DNA of 64,000 nucleotides from Bathymodiolus brooksi. Lineage: Eukaryota; Mollusca; Bivalvia; Mytilida; Modiolidae. The notes beneath the pieces were generated by a model that worked only from the letters and a program-made list of their open reading frames with translations, was not told the DNA's origin and did not search any database. Positions 35,098 to 46,542 of the stretch are shown here, piece after piece. Positions within the stretch are counted from its first letter, which is position 1; each line of letters starts with the position of its first letter. Location: assembly GCA_963680875.1 (NCBI GenBank), contig OY804585.1, positions 46,979,414 to 47,043,413 of the forward strand, read 5' to 3'. Both the position numbers and the translations under genes were made by a program.

Positions 35098-35607
35098 AAA
35101 ACCCACACAAGCTGTGAAATCGCTAATTATTTAATCAAATTTTAATGAGTGTATATTATTTACATTGCTTCTCTTTAATCATTGATTGATATTAATTAAG
35201 AAACTAATCATATCCAGAGAGTTAACAATCCCTTTGGTCGAGTTTGGATAGCCGCCATCAAACCCCAAATAAATGAAATGAAACAATACCGACGTTATTT
35301 TCCCGAGTACGGATCCGTAGTACAGTCTTTATATTCGTAACTGTTTCGATTACGTCCCTTTACAATGGTGGTTTGAAAAACGGAAATTTTGTAGTAAAAA
35401 TATACCGATGTTTTACTGTTAAAACAGTTAAAATTAGCAAAGCGACTTGGTAAAATTACAGGGTGACTTCCACTTCTCTTTTGGCACTAGTACAAAGCGA
35501 AGTGAGCAGCCACCAGGCGACTCCTTCGCCCGAATCGCCCTCCAACGTGAGCCCTGATTGATAAAAAGAAATTTCCAGTATAATTTTAAAGAACTATTTC
35601 TTGAGTT

Positions 35608-35890
35608 ATACGGTTAGGGTTTTGGTGTTTAATGCCACTCTCAACAATATTTCAGCTATATCGTGGCAGTCAGTTTTATTAGTGGAGGAAACGAGAGTAC
35701 CCGGAGAAAACCACAGATCTGCTGCAAGTCACTGACAAACTTTATCACATTGTTGTCTCGATTTCATCTCGCCATGAGCGGGATTCAAACAACATTAGTT
35801 GTTAGTACACTGGTTACAGGCACTGATTGCACAGGTAGTTGTAAATCCAACAACCAAGTCTACCATATGATCATGATGACCACCTATAAT
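35608..35890 (-). mobile_element. tRNA-derived SINE, antisense
   Basis: Tail GGTGTTTAATGCCACTCTCA, body GTGGAGGAAACGAGAGTACC + CGGAGAAAACCAC, antisense head GAGCGGGATTCAAACAACAT. Confidence 0.8.
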
Positions 35891-36377
35891 AACAAAATGA
35901 CACATGTGTCACACATTTTGTGCCCTGTCACATAAAATTTAAATTTGCAGTGGTCAATCTCATTATAATCAGATCTCTCACTTGCTCCCCTTTACTGATC
36001 AGTGATGTCATTAAAAGCCGGCAACCTGAGATTTTCGTAGGCAATTGTCCTTTCCTTGTCAGCTATTTTACAAAGATGCTCACTCAATCTCAATGGCCAT
36101 TAAGCAACATTAATTCAAGTTTATGCAGTAAATACGACAAGAAATAAAGTAATTTTTACCTCAGGAAATGCCAAAAAGGCAGGATTATATGCCATTTATG
36201 ATTTAGGCGTCAGTGTCAAGGGGCCTAGACGGCCACCTGACCCCCGCTCCATTTTCTGCCACCATTTTTGACAATTTTGCCATCTATTTCAAATTCTACT
36301 GACAACACTACAGATATGTTGCAGCTAGGAGATCTGAGGAAAACCCATAACGGTTCACACATGTGTGACCTAATGTC
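35891..36377. other. Unassigned intron sequence with a GC-richer patch
   Basis: 36190-36260 is GC-rich. On the minus strand an ATG gives MAYNPAFLAFPE followed by gtaaaa (36150-36190). No further exon found. AATCAGATCTCTCACTTGCT (35968) is matched in inverse near 39195-39240, a possible old element end. Confidence 0.25.
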
Positions 36378-36385
36378 ATTGATAC

Positions 36386-38154
36386 CAGACATGGGGTAAT
36401 AGTAATTTGTAATTGTAATCGTTGTAATCGATTACATTTTTTCATGTAATCGGATGTAATCTGTAATCAGACATTTTTTAGATTACATGTAATCGTAATG
36501 TAATCGATTACATTCATTTTGACCCTGTAATCATGATTACTTTCTGATTACATTTAGATTACTTTTCATCATTTTTACTTATTTTGTCTTGATTGAAACA
36601 TATCTCCTTAGATATTTAATGTATGATTTATGTAAATGAATTTTCTTCATGAAATTTATTAAACAAATAATGTAGAATGGCTTACTAGAAAAAATATAAA
36701 GTTTATTGACATCTAAATAAAAAAATATTTTATGAAATTCAATTGTTAAAAACTCTCAAAAAAAATCTATTAAAATTAATTGGCAATCACAACATGATCA
36801 AAAGATATATTATTCTATGTTTACTTGCAATCAAAACTATTACAGGTACAAAAAATGTTATGTATTAATTATGGCTTCAAAGACTTGATATCCAAACAAA
36901 TAATATCTCAATTTCAATTACTTTAGGATTTCAAAATTTCAGTGAAAACAGTTTGTCGGCTTGAGTAAAACACAACAAGCTCTAAAATTTTTAATTATCT
37001 GACACAACTTTCAAGATTTTATATATGAAATTGCTTCTATGAAAGACTATCGCCATGTCCTCATGATTCCCATATGATAAAGAAATATTTTATAAAAACC
37101 AAAACATAGGTATCTCATGAAGATTTCTTATACAAGTTTAAAAAGAGATCTAAATTTCAATAAAGATATTATATAAAAAGCAAAATGTAAATTATATAGT
37201 AGAATAACAAAATATTTTCAATCATACATACCTGTATTACAAATTAAATGATAAATAGCAAGTTGTAATATTTGTAAAATTTTGGATTTTTTAAAAAAAA
37301 TATTCCAATGTATCTGATATTCAGAGATACAAAAAAATGTATGTGATATTTCTGCTTTTTATTTTGGTGCTGATTTTCCTTTTAATATTGGATTATATGA
37401 TCATTTTCATTATTTGTGGGTTACTACATTTGTATGCAACCTGTAATGGATATTCTATTAAATCTATTTACATAAATTAAGGATTTAGTTTTCATATTTA
37501 GACTGAGAAATTGTGCATATTTTTTATCTTCTTAATTATATATCACATTGAAATGGTGTGAAATTTAATAATGGTGATTGTTACATAATTTGGTGTCATA
37601 AATAAGACCATAATTACAAATTTTATCTGTGGCACAGGTTAACTGCTAGTTTATTATCCACAATAAACTTTTGACAGGATGTTTAAAATTATTTGATATA
37701 CCTGTATATTATTAAAATGTGCAAATGTATGTTATAATATTTACTAATATATAGTATAAGATGGAATGAATATTGGTTATAGTAATAAGACACAACATAT
37801 TTTTTGAAAAAAGGAAAATGAGAATTGCTGATTATAATTTACAATGTACTGTATGTTATTGCATGTAATGATCACATTAAAACTGAATTGTAATTCATAG
37901 TTCTGAGTAAGAAATACATTAAATAAGAAATATTGGACAGATAAACATAAGACAAAATAACATAAAACACTAATATATTGGTTGCCATGACATTAAATGT
38001 AATCAGTAATGTAATCGATTACATTTACAAAGTAATTGTAATGTAATCGATTACATTTGAAAATTGATGTAATCGTAATGTAACGTAATCATGAAAATTA
38101 CAAAGTAATTGTAATGTAATCGATTACATTTGAATGTAATTGACCCCAGGTCTG
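36386..38154. mobile_element. 1.77-kb hAT-like element rich in TGTAATCGATTACA
   Basis: Ends CAGACATGGGGTAAT and, reversed, CAGACCTGGGGTCAAT, flanked by the perfect 8-bp duplication ATTGATAC (36378-36385 and 38155-38162). An 8-bp duplication and CAG start fit the hAT superfamily. Five exact copies of the 14-bp palindrome TGTAATCGATTACA lie near the two ends (two left, three right). No transposase; the interior is AT-rich. Inserted in the NUP35 intron between 32882 and 40344. Confidence 0.85.
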
Positions 38155-38157
38155 ATT

Positions 38158-39022
38158 GATACTGTATAAGTGGTTATTTTCATGGGTGCCAAATTTCGCA
38201 ATTTTCTTCCAAATTGGTGGACATTTTTTAACGGTACTTAATTTTCACGATCCTGAGTTTTAACCAAAATCAAATTTTAGCGGATTGACCGTTATTAGAA
38301 TTACATTATCTGAATTGGTGGACCAACAATTCAAAATAATTATTTAATTATTCAGAGAATTAAAACTCTCTAGAGCAGTTGTGTTTTGAACCAGTAAATG
38401 TTTACAGTTGATACGAAAATAAACTAAAAATAAAAGTGTGACTATATCTAACCGTGCGTAAAAAAATCAATAATGTTGATAAGATTTAATGTGTGTATGT
38501 ATAAAGGTGTCATAATTACTTAATGTTTAATTAGACTGTCAGACTGTGCTTACACAAGCTTTAATGATTGGAATAAAAAGAAAAGAAGAAATAAAATGTA
38601 TTTGTCAATTTTTGATTACTCCCAGCTGTGAAGTATAATCCGATTAACAATAAATTATCTCAGTTATGATTGTATGGCTTGGATGCTATTTCATCACTAA
38701 AATAATAAGGCATTCTTTGTAGTTCATTCATGATCATTGTTAACATATGCATTGTTTTCGGGAAGGATTCCCCCCAATGTTGGATATTTTAAAAGCGTCC
38801 TTTCAACAACTTTAAAGAATGACGATGACCATAATATTGTAAAGTATTCACTATACAGTCATACTACGGGAGATAGATCTTATACAATTATTTAAGAAAA
38901 TTATAAAAAAACTTATGTACTAAAGGGTGGAAATTTACGTGGATTCTATTTTTCGCTGATCGATTACATCACGAATAAAGCGTAAAGTAGGTATCCGCGA
39001 AAAAACCCACTTATACGGTATA
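38158..39022 (+). mobile_element. Inverted-repeat element (GTATAAGTGG ends)
   Basis: Left end ATACTGTATAAGTGGTTATT and right end, reversed, ATACCGTATAAGTGGGTTTT. Related to 2446-3423 in opposite orientation. The hAT-like element 36386-38154 inserted at or beside its left terminus. Confidence 0.7.
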
Positions 39023-39350
39023 TTAGGTATAATGATATGCTAAATGTTTTTTGTCCAATCACATTGCTCGTAGTATGCAAAGCAGCTTAGTAACATTTTC
39101 ATATTTACACCATCACCATTTTTATTGGCTGGTACATAGGGTCACTCGCATGTGACCCATAATGGGGATCCATCCCTCAGATCTCTCACTCTGCAACACA
39201 TCAGTAAAGGGAAACAAGTGAGAGATCCGATTTTAATCAGATTGCAATACAGTTTGTACAATGTTATTTCAAAATTCATTTATTTACTATATTTTAATTA
39301 AGATAAATTCATATGGTACATGTACATTGTATATATCAAATATGCTCAAT

Positions 39351-40305
39351 CAAGGATTTGTATAGTAGAAAGGATATGAATCTCGCCAGATTTAACATAG
39401 ATTGCATGCAAGTATGTTGCGTGGCGAGAACAAGTGAGATTACCCATAGTGCAATTCGTTGACGATGCGCATGCCTTGATTAATGGTGGAAATTTTTGAT
39501 CGCTTCAACATTTTAAACCAGTATTTGTAAATATATAAAACCATAATTACAGGTATAAAGTGAAAATATTTGTACTAAATACCAATCATTAATAAAGTAT
39601 CAACTTTTTGTACATGTATCACCCATATTTCATCAATAATTGACATTAATCGATTTGCCCTTTTGACCTTCATAATCCTGCCTATTATGGGCGGTCAAGA
39701 CTCAAATTTAAATTTCGAACTCCTCTCTTCTCTCATCATACCGAATATTGAAGAGGAGCCGTTATTTTTGTGACAATATAAATATTTTTCAATGTATAGA
39801 AGGAGTTTATTGAAAACAGTGCTCCCAATTTGTATTTATTAAGGATTGTTTACCATCATTTGTCAAAATAGGGGTGGCCTATTTAGAATTCAATAAACTT
39901 CCTTGTTTACATGAAATCGACATACCAAAGTGTATAAATGTGTAGTTTTAGAGTGTATTCGATATATAGAACAAAACTTGGCGTAATTGGTTGCTTTGTT
40001 TTATCATTTTTAATATGCTTTAGATGTATGAAACTCTACTGTACTTTTTTTTAAATTTTACGTGTATGAGGGGCGATACAGAAAAAATCAAAAAAACTTT
40101 TCCATTGAATCTACATCAGCAAATCCAAGGATTGTTTCGTGTAATGTAGTTTAGTGTAATTGGTTGATTTTCCTACGAATTCTCAAGGCATTACAAAATG
40201 AATGAATTAATTTTTGCTCTGTTGTAGCATAAAACCTCGCTACTCGAGATAAAGCGAGAAAATACGAGATTCGTATCCTTTCTACATGTACTATACAAAT
40301 CCTTG
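39351..40305. mobile_element. 955-bp inverted-repeat element with 7-bp target duplication
   Basis: Ends CAAGGATTTGTATAGTA / TACTATACAAATCCTTG, arms of about 45 bp with a small gap (extra ATGT on the right), flanked by GCTCAAT (39344-39350 and 40306-40312). No coding capacity recognised. Superfamily uncertain. Confidence 0.8.
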
Positions 40306-40343
40306 GCTCAATAAAGAAGAAAAAAGAATATATTAAATCTTAC

Positions 40344-40453
40344 TGATACTGCATGCTGTGTTGTATCACCTAGTAGGTATCCTGGTAGGAACTGTGATTG
40401 GAGTGGACTAGCAGGACTTCCTGGAGACCCCATCATCATTGGGCTGGATTCTC
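40344..40453 (-). CDS. NUP35: NUP35 exon near the N-terminus
   Basis: 110 bp encoding ESSPMMMGSPGSPASPLQSQ and FLPGYLLGDTTQHAVS. This matches the N-terminal NUP35 segment [20 protein letters not shown] and LPGFLMGD. Acceptor aattttcag, donor TCA|gtaaga. It begins with two bases of a split codon, so at least one short 5' coding exon must lie at higher coordinates; I could not identify it, as only about ten weakly conserved residues are expected. Confidence 0.95.
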
Positions 40454-40806
40454 CTGAAAATTATAAATATATCTTATGAATGACAGAGTTGGCAAAATCT
40501 TTTTTTCCTTGTCAGACATTGGGTCTGACAGGTATTAGAGTTCTGTCAGACCCTTGAGCGTCATGTTAGTCCTATCTCTTCTGTAGAAATTCAATAAAAG
40601 ACCCTGAATATTGGCGTCTTATACAGACTTGAAGAACTAACTTGACCGGTCTGGGTTGTTTTATCCTCATGCCAGACATGGATACATTGCTAAAAAAAAA
40701 CAAATATAAAATATTAAAGTTTAAAGATCGATTGAAAAATATTCGCCAATTCAATACAAATAAGGAAATTTTAGATTCGCTTTATTAACATATATTTCAC
40801 TTTAGC

Positions 40807-41531
40807 CAAAAAAGCTAGGAAAGCATATTTTGAAATAAAGAAAACTATTGGCTTAAATAATCCCTGTAAACTCTTTGATTCCCTTATATTACCAATTTCA
40901 TTGTATTGCTGTGAGATTTGGGGTTTAGAATCTGCTTTGAAATGTAAAGAATCTGATCCTTATTAATTATTGCATACTAAATTTATGAAGGAAATACTTG
41001 GGAGTGCATTGTAAAACTCCAAATGCTGCCTGTAGGTCTGAGCTAGCCAGACAACCATGTAGAACAAAAATAATTACGGCATGCATTAAATATTTAGATC
41101 ATGTCATTTCTTCTAAGGACACCCTATCCCATGACATACTTAAGGCTACTTGGAAGTCGAATGTATGGATTAGAAATATTATTTCATGCATTAATAGATT
41201 AGGATTTTCCTTTTTGAACGAAATTATGCCTACAACATCTTTCAAACCATTCATCAATCAGACCAAAATCTACAAGATCAAAACTCAAAAATCAAAGAAT
41301 GTGAAAAATTGTCCTTTTTACGTAATATTTATGATGAAAATGAACGGGCAGCTTATGTAGATAATATTATTTTGAAATCAGATACATGTAGATCGAATAT
41401 CGCCAAATTAAGAATTTGTGCCCATAACCTCGAAATTGAAAAAGGCCGCTATTTTCAAAAAATAGAACTGAAAGATTTTGTAAAATATGCAATGATTTAG
41501 AAATTGAAGATGAAAACCATTTCCTTTGGCA
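40807..41531 (+). pseudogene. LINE (non-LTR) polyprotein fragment, first part
   Basis: Translated pieces read AKKARKAYFEIKKTIGLNNP, CKLFDSLILPISLYCCEIWG, then MKEILGVHCKTPNAACRSEL and later KECEKLSFLRNIYDENERAA, NIAKLRICAHNLEIEKGRYF. This is the part of a non-LTR polyprotein C-terminal to the RT fingers and palm. Several frameshifts and a stop break it, and a hAT-like element at 41532 interrupts it in the phrase ENHFLWQ. Confidence 0.8.
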
Positions 41532-42272
41532 GTGATAGGGAAAGTCATGCGTCATGCACAATTGCAATTGAAATGGCGCATTAAATTGACTGTCTGACGC
41601 ACCATCGACCACAGTTTTCTTATCGCAATCATGGAGCACCACCGAAAGTTTTTCATTCGGAACTTTTCCACAAACGGGAATGACTAATTACCTAAAAACC
41701 AAAACTGCCGTATATCACATGATTACATAATTTGTTGTTTATAAAAATTCCTGAAAATGGGTTAATTTTACAGTTAAAATATTTGAAAGGAGTTTTTATT
41801 AAATAATTTATAAAGATAATAATTATTTTTGTAGTATTTGCCCCGTGAAAAACGAATTTAGTAGCGTTTATTTCCCCTTTAATTTTAATGTGTTTTTACG
41901 GTATTTAGACTTAAATTATCGGCGATGATGACCTGAAAAATGCCACCGAAGAAGCAAAGATTAAAATTCACCACAATTTGACAGTTTTCTGAGTGTATGT
42001 ATGATGGTAACAGCATACAGCTTTGAACAACACACTGTGACTCATGACTATTCAGTATTGACATCTATTATGAAGTTTAACTGAAAGCAGACTAAAACAC
42101 ACTCAGAAAAACAAAAGGAAGTGCTAGAACTTGAAAACACACTTTTTTCAACGAAAAATGCATGTAAAGAATGGCCCATTGGGTTTATGATATTGGCACA
42201 AACGCAATGGCCCATTGAAATTTTGAAGAAGGGGCCATAGGCCCATTTAGTAAAAATCTTTCTCTATCACTG
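41532..42272. mobile_element. 741-bp hAT-like element inserted in a LINE
   Basis: Ends GTGATAGGGAAAG and CTTTCTCTATCACTG, flanked by the perfect 8-bp duplication CTTTGGCA (41524-41531 and 42273-42280). Removing it restores the LINE reading ...CTTTGGCA|GTGCAAAAA. The left terminus seems to have lost a CA, since CAGTGATAG would be the expected mirror of the right end. Confidence 0.85.
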
Positions 42273-42280
42273 CTTTGGCA

Positions 42281-42633
42281 GTGCAAAAAATATAGGAAAG
42301 AAAGAGAAATATTATTTAAAAAAGTATCTTTATATGATAAAAAATTTCCAAACTTCCATAATGATACAATGAAATCAAAATTATTATTTAAAGTAAACCG
42401 GTGCAAATTAACAAATTATGCACAGACTTTATATCAAATTTGTTAAAAATTAGAAAAGATAGTACAGTTGTATATCTTAATACAGTTATGTCACAAAATT
42501 GTTATTTATGTTGTTAATTAAAGTATATATATTGCATATAAACATATCCCTATTGCTATTGTATTACAATGGGCCTTTACCAATTATTGTAATTGCATTT
42601 GTGCCAATAAAATATTGTCTATTGTCTATTTTG
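42281..42633 (+). pseudogene. LINE fragment, second part, with 3' tail
   Basis: Continues the LINE frame (KKYRKEREILFKKVSLYDKK) and then an untranslated region ending AATAAAATATTGTCTATTGT + CTATT, a short 3' repeat typical of non-LTR elements. Confidence 0.75.
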
Positions 42634-43709
42634 ATGTGTCGGTGTCAATGGTGAATGTGTCCGTTTATTGGCGAAATCTGAAAATTGTTTAAAAGGGTTA
42701 ATGAACACTCAAAATTTCGAAAGAATTTGGGTGTTTTTCTTGATGTCCAACCACAGGGGCTTGTTACGATTTTTTTTATCCCTCGACTACTCTAAAAAAC
42801 CACAAGGGAGGAATCTCAAATGTCAAATTTTCATACAACACTTTTTCAAAATAGTTTTGTATTGGTGTCTTGACCTGATTCACCATAATATTGGTACCCA
42901 TTTGAAGCTTAATAAATATATTTTTGATATTTCGATTCCTTTTTGTCATCATCTTTTATTTACGTATATAGTTTCCCACATTCTGCACCTATTTCAAAAA
43001 TTCAGTTACGTTTAATTTTATGAAAGAAATTTATATAACATGTAGTTGAATTGTGCATAATCAAAAACTAATGATAGAGGACAGCTCATTATCTACAAGT
43101 GGCATGTATCTAAAATTTGGACATAAGTCAATAACTTTATCAAAATTTGTTACTCTATAATACGACATGCTTTAACAGAAAATGCTTGTATTATATTTGA
43201 AAATCTCATTTTAGAAGATAAGTTTATTTTTATTATGTCAAATGAAGAAATCCAACCTTTTTTTTAGCAAAAACTTTATATAATATGTTTTATAGAAGAA
43301 AGTATTGTTTGCAATAACATCTATTTTAATAAATCATAAATATTTTAGGTATGTGGATGTATATATTGACGGTGTCTCATAAGTCATATGTGGCTGGGTA
43401 ATAATATTATAATTGATGTAATTTTATTGTGTATATTTTTATTTGTTTTAAACATGTACAGATGTATGAAATGTTTTATATTGGTATGTGACACTATAAT
43501 AAAATAAAGTATTCAGTATTCAGTTGTATTTGTATCAAACGATCCCGATCTCGGTCGGGTCGCTTACAATCACGAATATACCCAAATATACATTAAAATT
43601 TCGTCTTTCAAAAGTCAGAAATTCTGATACTGAAAATTCTTCAAAGTCAAAGATGAAGTGCATTAATTAAGATCAAATTTCATTCATTTTGGTCTACTTT
43701 TCTTGATTG

Positions 43710-43805
43710 ATTTTTTGTGTTTAATGCCACTTTCAGCAATATCATGGCGACCAGTTTTAGTGGTGGAGGAAGCCAGAGTATCCGGAGAGAACCACCGACC
43801 ATGGG
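43710..43805 (-). mobile_element. SINE fragment, antisense
   Basis: Tail and middle of the same SINE (GTTTAATGCCACTTTCAGCA, GGTGGAGGAAGCCAGAGTAT), truncated before the head. Confidence 0.65.
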
Positions 43806-44348
43806 CAAGCATTATATTTCTTAATTTTTGACGTTAAATAGTCATAAAAAAGCTTTACCACATCATTTTACATGCAAATAATTAAAATAAAACGTTATAG
43901 CAACAAATTACATGAAGTGTGGGGTAAATCGTGCCACACAAGGGATAGCCTGGTTAGCCACTACTGGCACTAGGCCAGAGGCAGAGGCACTAAACTAACA
44001 TTAGCGATATCAAATGATCCGCCATTTTGAAGGTTGCTATCTGTCACAATGAAAATAGGTTATCTTTCATTTCATCTCAAAAAGTGACAATAAATAATTT
44101 TAAAGTAGCAAAAGAACACGAATGCATTGATTTTACCGCAAGTTTTCTTATTGATATATTTCTCATTCTTCTATTCCTGATAATGTTGTCAAAAATATCT
44201 CGGAAGGTGACGAAATTTTTTCTTTCCGGTCAAAAGTGGTACCGCCATTTTGAATTATCAAGTAAGGTGTCACATGCTAAATCAATTGATATTCATGTTT
44301 TGATGACGTTATGCACATATTTGCATATTTTATTTTAAAATTGAAGCA

Positions 44349-44525
44349 TGGCTTCACAATTTGGTACGAAACTTGTTGGGGTTGATATTTTCAATCAAAA
44401 CTTCTTATTTAGCAGAGATCGGTCAACTTTGACATTATTTTCACGAAAGCTGACACGACTTCGAAGTTTTCCGTTGGTAGTTAATGGAAGAATAGTATTT
44501 AATAAGAGGAATTTCGACTATTAAC
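44349..44525 (+). CDS. Short open frame, unknown
   Basis: 58 codons from an ATG with A at -3 and G at +4 (MASQFGTKLVGVDIFNQNFL ... NGRIVFNKRNFDY). Codon content looks more protein-like than the surroundings, but no family recognised and no splice context established. It may be chance or an exon of an unseen gene. Confidence 0.2.
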
Positions 44526-45010
44526 AAGTTAAATACCCTAGCGCAAAGTAGCGCAAACAATTTCTCTGAGCCCACCTCCTCTCACTTGGGCATAATTTAC
44601 ACAAAAGTTACTTCCCCTTGCAACTTCCGGTTAGCTGCTGTATTTCACTCCAGAGAAAACTCATTTATTAACCCTTTCCCATGAATAATTATTGACATTT
44701 TGTATCTGAAGTTTATGAATTAAGATCATATAATTGAATAGAAATAGTTTTTTTGATTATTTTAGTTATTTAGCAGGATGGGAGAGGTGACTCCTTGGCT
44801 CATTCACTTAGACATATGTTTTTAATACGCTAAATTGTGGTCACAGCTATCTCAAGTTCTACTTGTCGGAATGCTTTAATATTTATTTGGTATGCAGCTT
44901 CAACATGCCGAGTTGTACATGGTCACCTCTTTTCAGGTCTAATGAACTTCTACTTCCTGTTTGCCAGGACTTAGAATATCTATAAGTTGCAGGCAAACGT
45001 GTCCTAGCTA

Positions 45011-45100
45011 TAGGCCAAAAAAAATGTGTGTTTAGAGTTTCCCTACCTACCCTATATTTTCATGCCTAACCTACCATTTTTATGGTTATGTTGGCTTAAG
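45011..45100 (+). mobile_element. One end of the AGGCC inverted-repeat family
   Basis: AGGCCAAAAAAAATGTGTGT + TTAG matches the termini of the element at 19391-19819. Only this end is recognisable. Confidence 0.45.
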
Positions 45101-45390
45101 TACCGTTAAACTTGGTGATGATGATGTTAATAAACAAATATTATTGAATATCACATCAACCTTGTCTGATAAAGATGTGACACAGGTCAAATTCAATGAA
45201 CTTTTAGAGGAATATAGAACCCAAATACTTCAAGAAATGCATGGAATGATATGAGTGAACTAGAGCAGTTGTCGATTTCGAAATTGAACAATTTGTTTGT
45301 GGATTACATGTTCAGTTTAGTACATGCAGTAAAAGCTGCATCGTCTTGCTTAATTGAGTTTGAAAAAGGTGCCTTAATTTGAATCAATAC
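45095..45390 (+). pseudogene. Frameshifted protein-like fragment, unknown
   Basis: Open frame STVKLGDDDVNKQILLNITS, TLSDKDVTQVKFNELLEEYR then, one base out of phase after about 45238, NDMSELEQLSISKLNNLFVD, HAVKAASSCLIEFEKGALI and a stop. The composition is protein-like (amphipathic, acidic). I do not recognise the family. It lies directly before the 9-bp duplication of the long inverted-repeat element at 45400. Confidence 0.35.
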
Positions 45391-45399
45391 CACCTATTC

Positions 45400-46533
45400 T
45401 AGTCCGAGATTCCTGTCGTCCGACGACATTATATATTATTGCTAGAGCCGTCGAACGTCAGAGCGCAATATATACGGAAAACAGCTGATTTGCCTCACCC
45501 AGCTCTGGGTCGGCACATTTCCACGTTTCGTGGCTATCAGATTTTATTAACTATCAGAAACCCTTATATAAATCGCTTCACCAATCATTTTTCTATTCAT
45601 TCATAACCATCTTACCCTCAGAAAGTGGTGTTACACTCCATTACAGCACGAATTTGCCTTAGATCCTATTATTCCGCCATTTGACTTCCATTTTCGAATC
45701 TACACACGTGATCTCGCGATACTAACTGAATGATGACAGCAACGCATTGCATGATGGGAGCTAATTAATGCAGCGTGCCAAATTATTTGGAGCATTATTT
45801 GCATACGTAAACAACATTCAAATCACATGGAAGACGATACATTTAAGCGTATTCTGCAGGACAAACAGTCCATCTACAGATCAAAGCAGAGCAGAAGGAA
45901 ATAATACAGAATGTGTTGGAAAGAAAAGATTCAATGGCAGAGTGTTACCAACGGCAACGGGCTTCGGAAAGAGCATGTGTTACGTTCCCCCTTTTTGTTT
46001 TTGGACAAGGTACTACATTTTTTTTTCTTATGGTTATCTGTAATTCACTAAATTTGCTGTTAAAATCATTACCAATCAATATAATCAACTGTATTAAATT
46101 TTATGTTAATTGTTCTGCCTTAACAGGTGCCTATGATTGGCAATAAAAATATTTGTTTGTTTGTTTATATGCAAATCATCTCCCATGATACATTGCGGTA
46201 ATCGTAGTTTTCTCGTAGTCATGTAACAAATGTTTGAAAAATGGAAGACAAATGTCGAAATCATAGGATCTAAGGCAAAATCGTGCTGTAATGGAGTGTA
46301 ACACCACTTTCTGAGGGTAAGATGGTGATGAATGAATAGAAAAATGATTGGTGAAGCGATTTATATAAGGGTTTCTGATAGAAAATAAAATCCGATAGCC
46401 ACGAAACGTGGAAATGTGCTGACCCAGAGTTGGAGAAGCAAATCCGCTGTTTTCCGTATATATTGCGCTCTGATGTTCGACGGCTCTAGCAATAATATAT
46501 AATGTCGTCGGACGACAGAGGAATCTCGGACTA
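45400..46533. mobile_element. Long-TIR (Mutator-like) element carrying a RecQ-like exon
   Basis: Two inverted arms of about 350 bp (45400-45761 and 46182-46533), starting TAGTCCGAGATTCC on both sides and matching closely throughout. A perfect 9-bp duplication CACCTATTC flanks it (45391-45399 and 46534-46542). Long arms plus a 9-bp duplication are the signature of Mutator-like elements. The 420-bp middle contains a helicase exon-like segment, as in plant Pack-MULEs. No transposase. Confidence 0.85.
45880..46009 (+). pseudogene. RecQ-type helicase exon fragment inside the long-TIR element
   Basis: After an acceptor-like tctacag the frame reads KAEQKEIIQNVLERKDSMA (motif 0 of RecQ helicases, Q contacting adenine), then, after a shift of reading frame near 45937, VLPTATGFGKSMCYVPP, a Walker A segment (GFGKS) with a two-residue insertion. 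It ends at a donor-like CAAG|gtac, and an acceptor (cttaacag) follows at 46126, so an intron of 117 bp seems to have been carried along. Frameshifts make it non-functional as helicase. Confidence 0.65.
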
Positions 46534-46542
46534 CACCTATTC

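Larger units (their letters stand above)
32977..35556. mobile_element. Inverted-repeat (hAT-like) element with pearl copies nested inside
   Basis: Left end CGGGGCTCCCA and right end, reversed, CAGGGCTCACG, with inner matches around AAAAGAGAAGTG on both arms. Flanked by ATTGAT (32971-32976 and 35557-35562). Pearl copies F and G occupy 33463-35097, so the original element was under 1 kb. No transposase seen. Confidence 0.6.
42634..45010. other. Mostly unassigned AT-rich sequence
   Basis: A SINE scrap lies at 43710-43805 (antisense, GGTGGAGGAAGCCAGAGTAT). 43490-43520 ends AATAAAATAAAGTATTCAGT + ATTCAG, a LINE-like 3' tail. A 58-codon open frame with a strong start context lies at 44349. The rest shows nothing. 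Confidence 0.4.
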
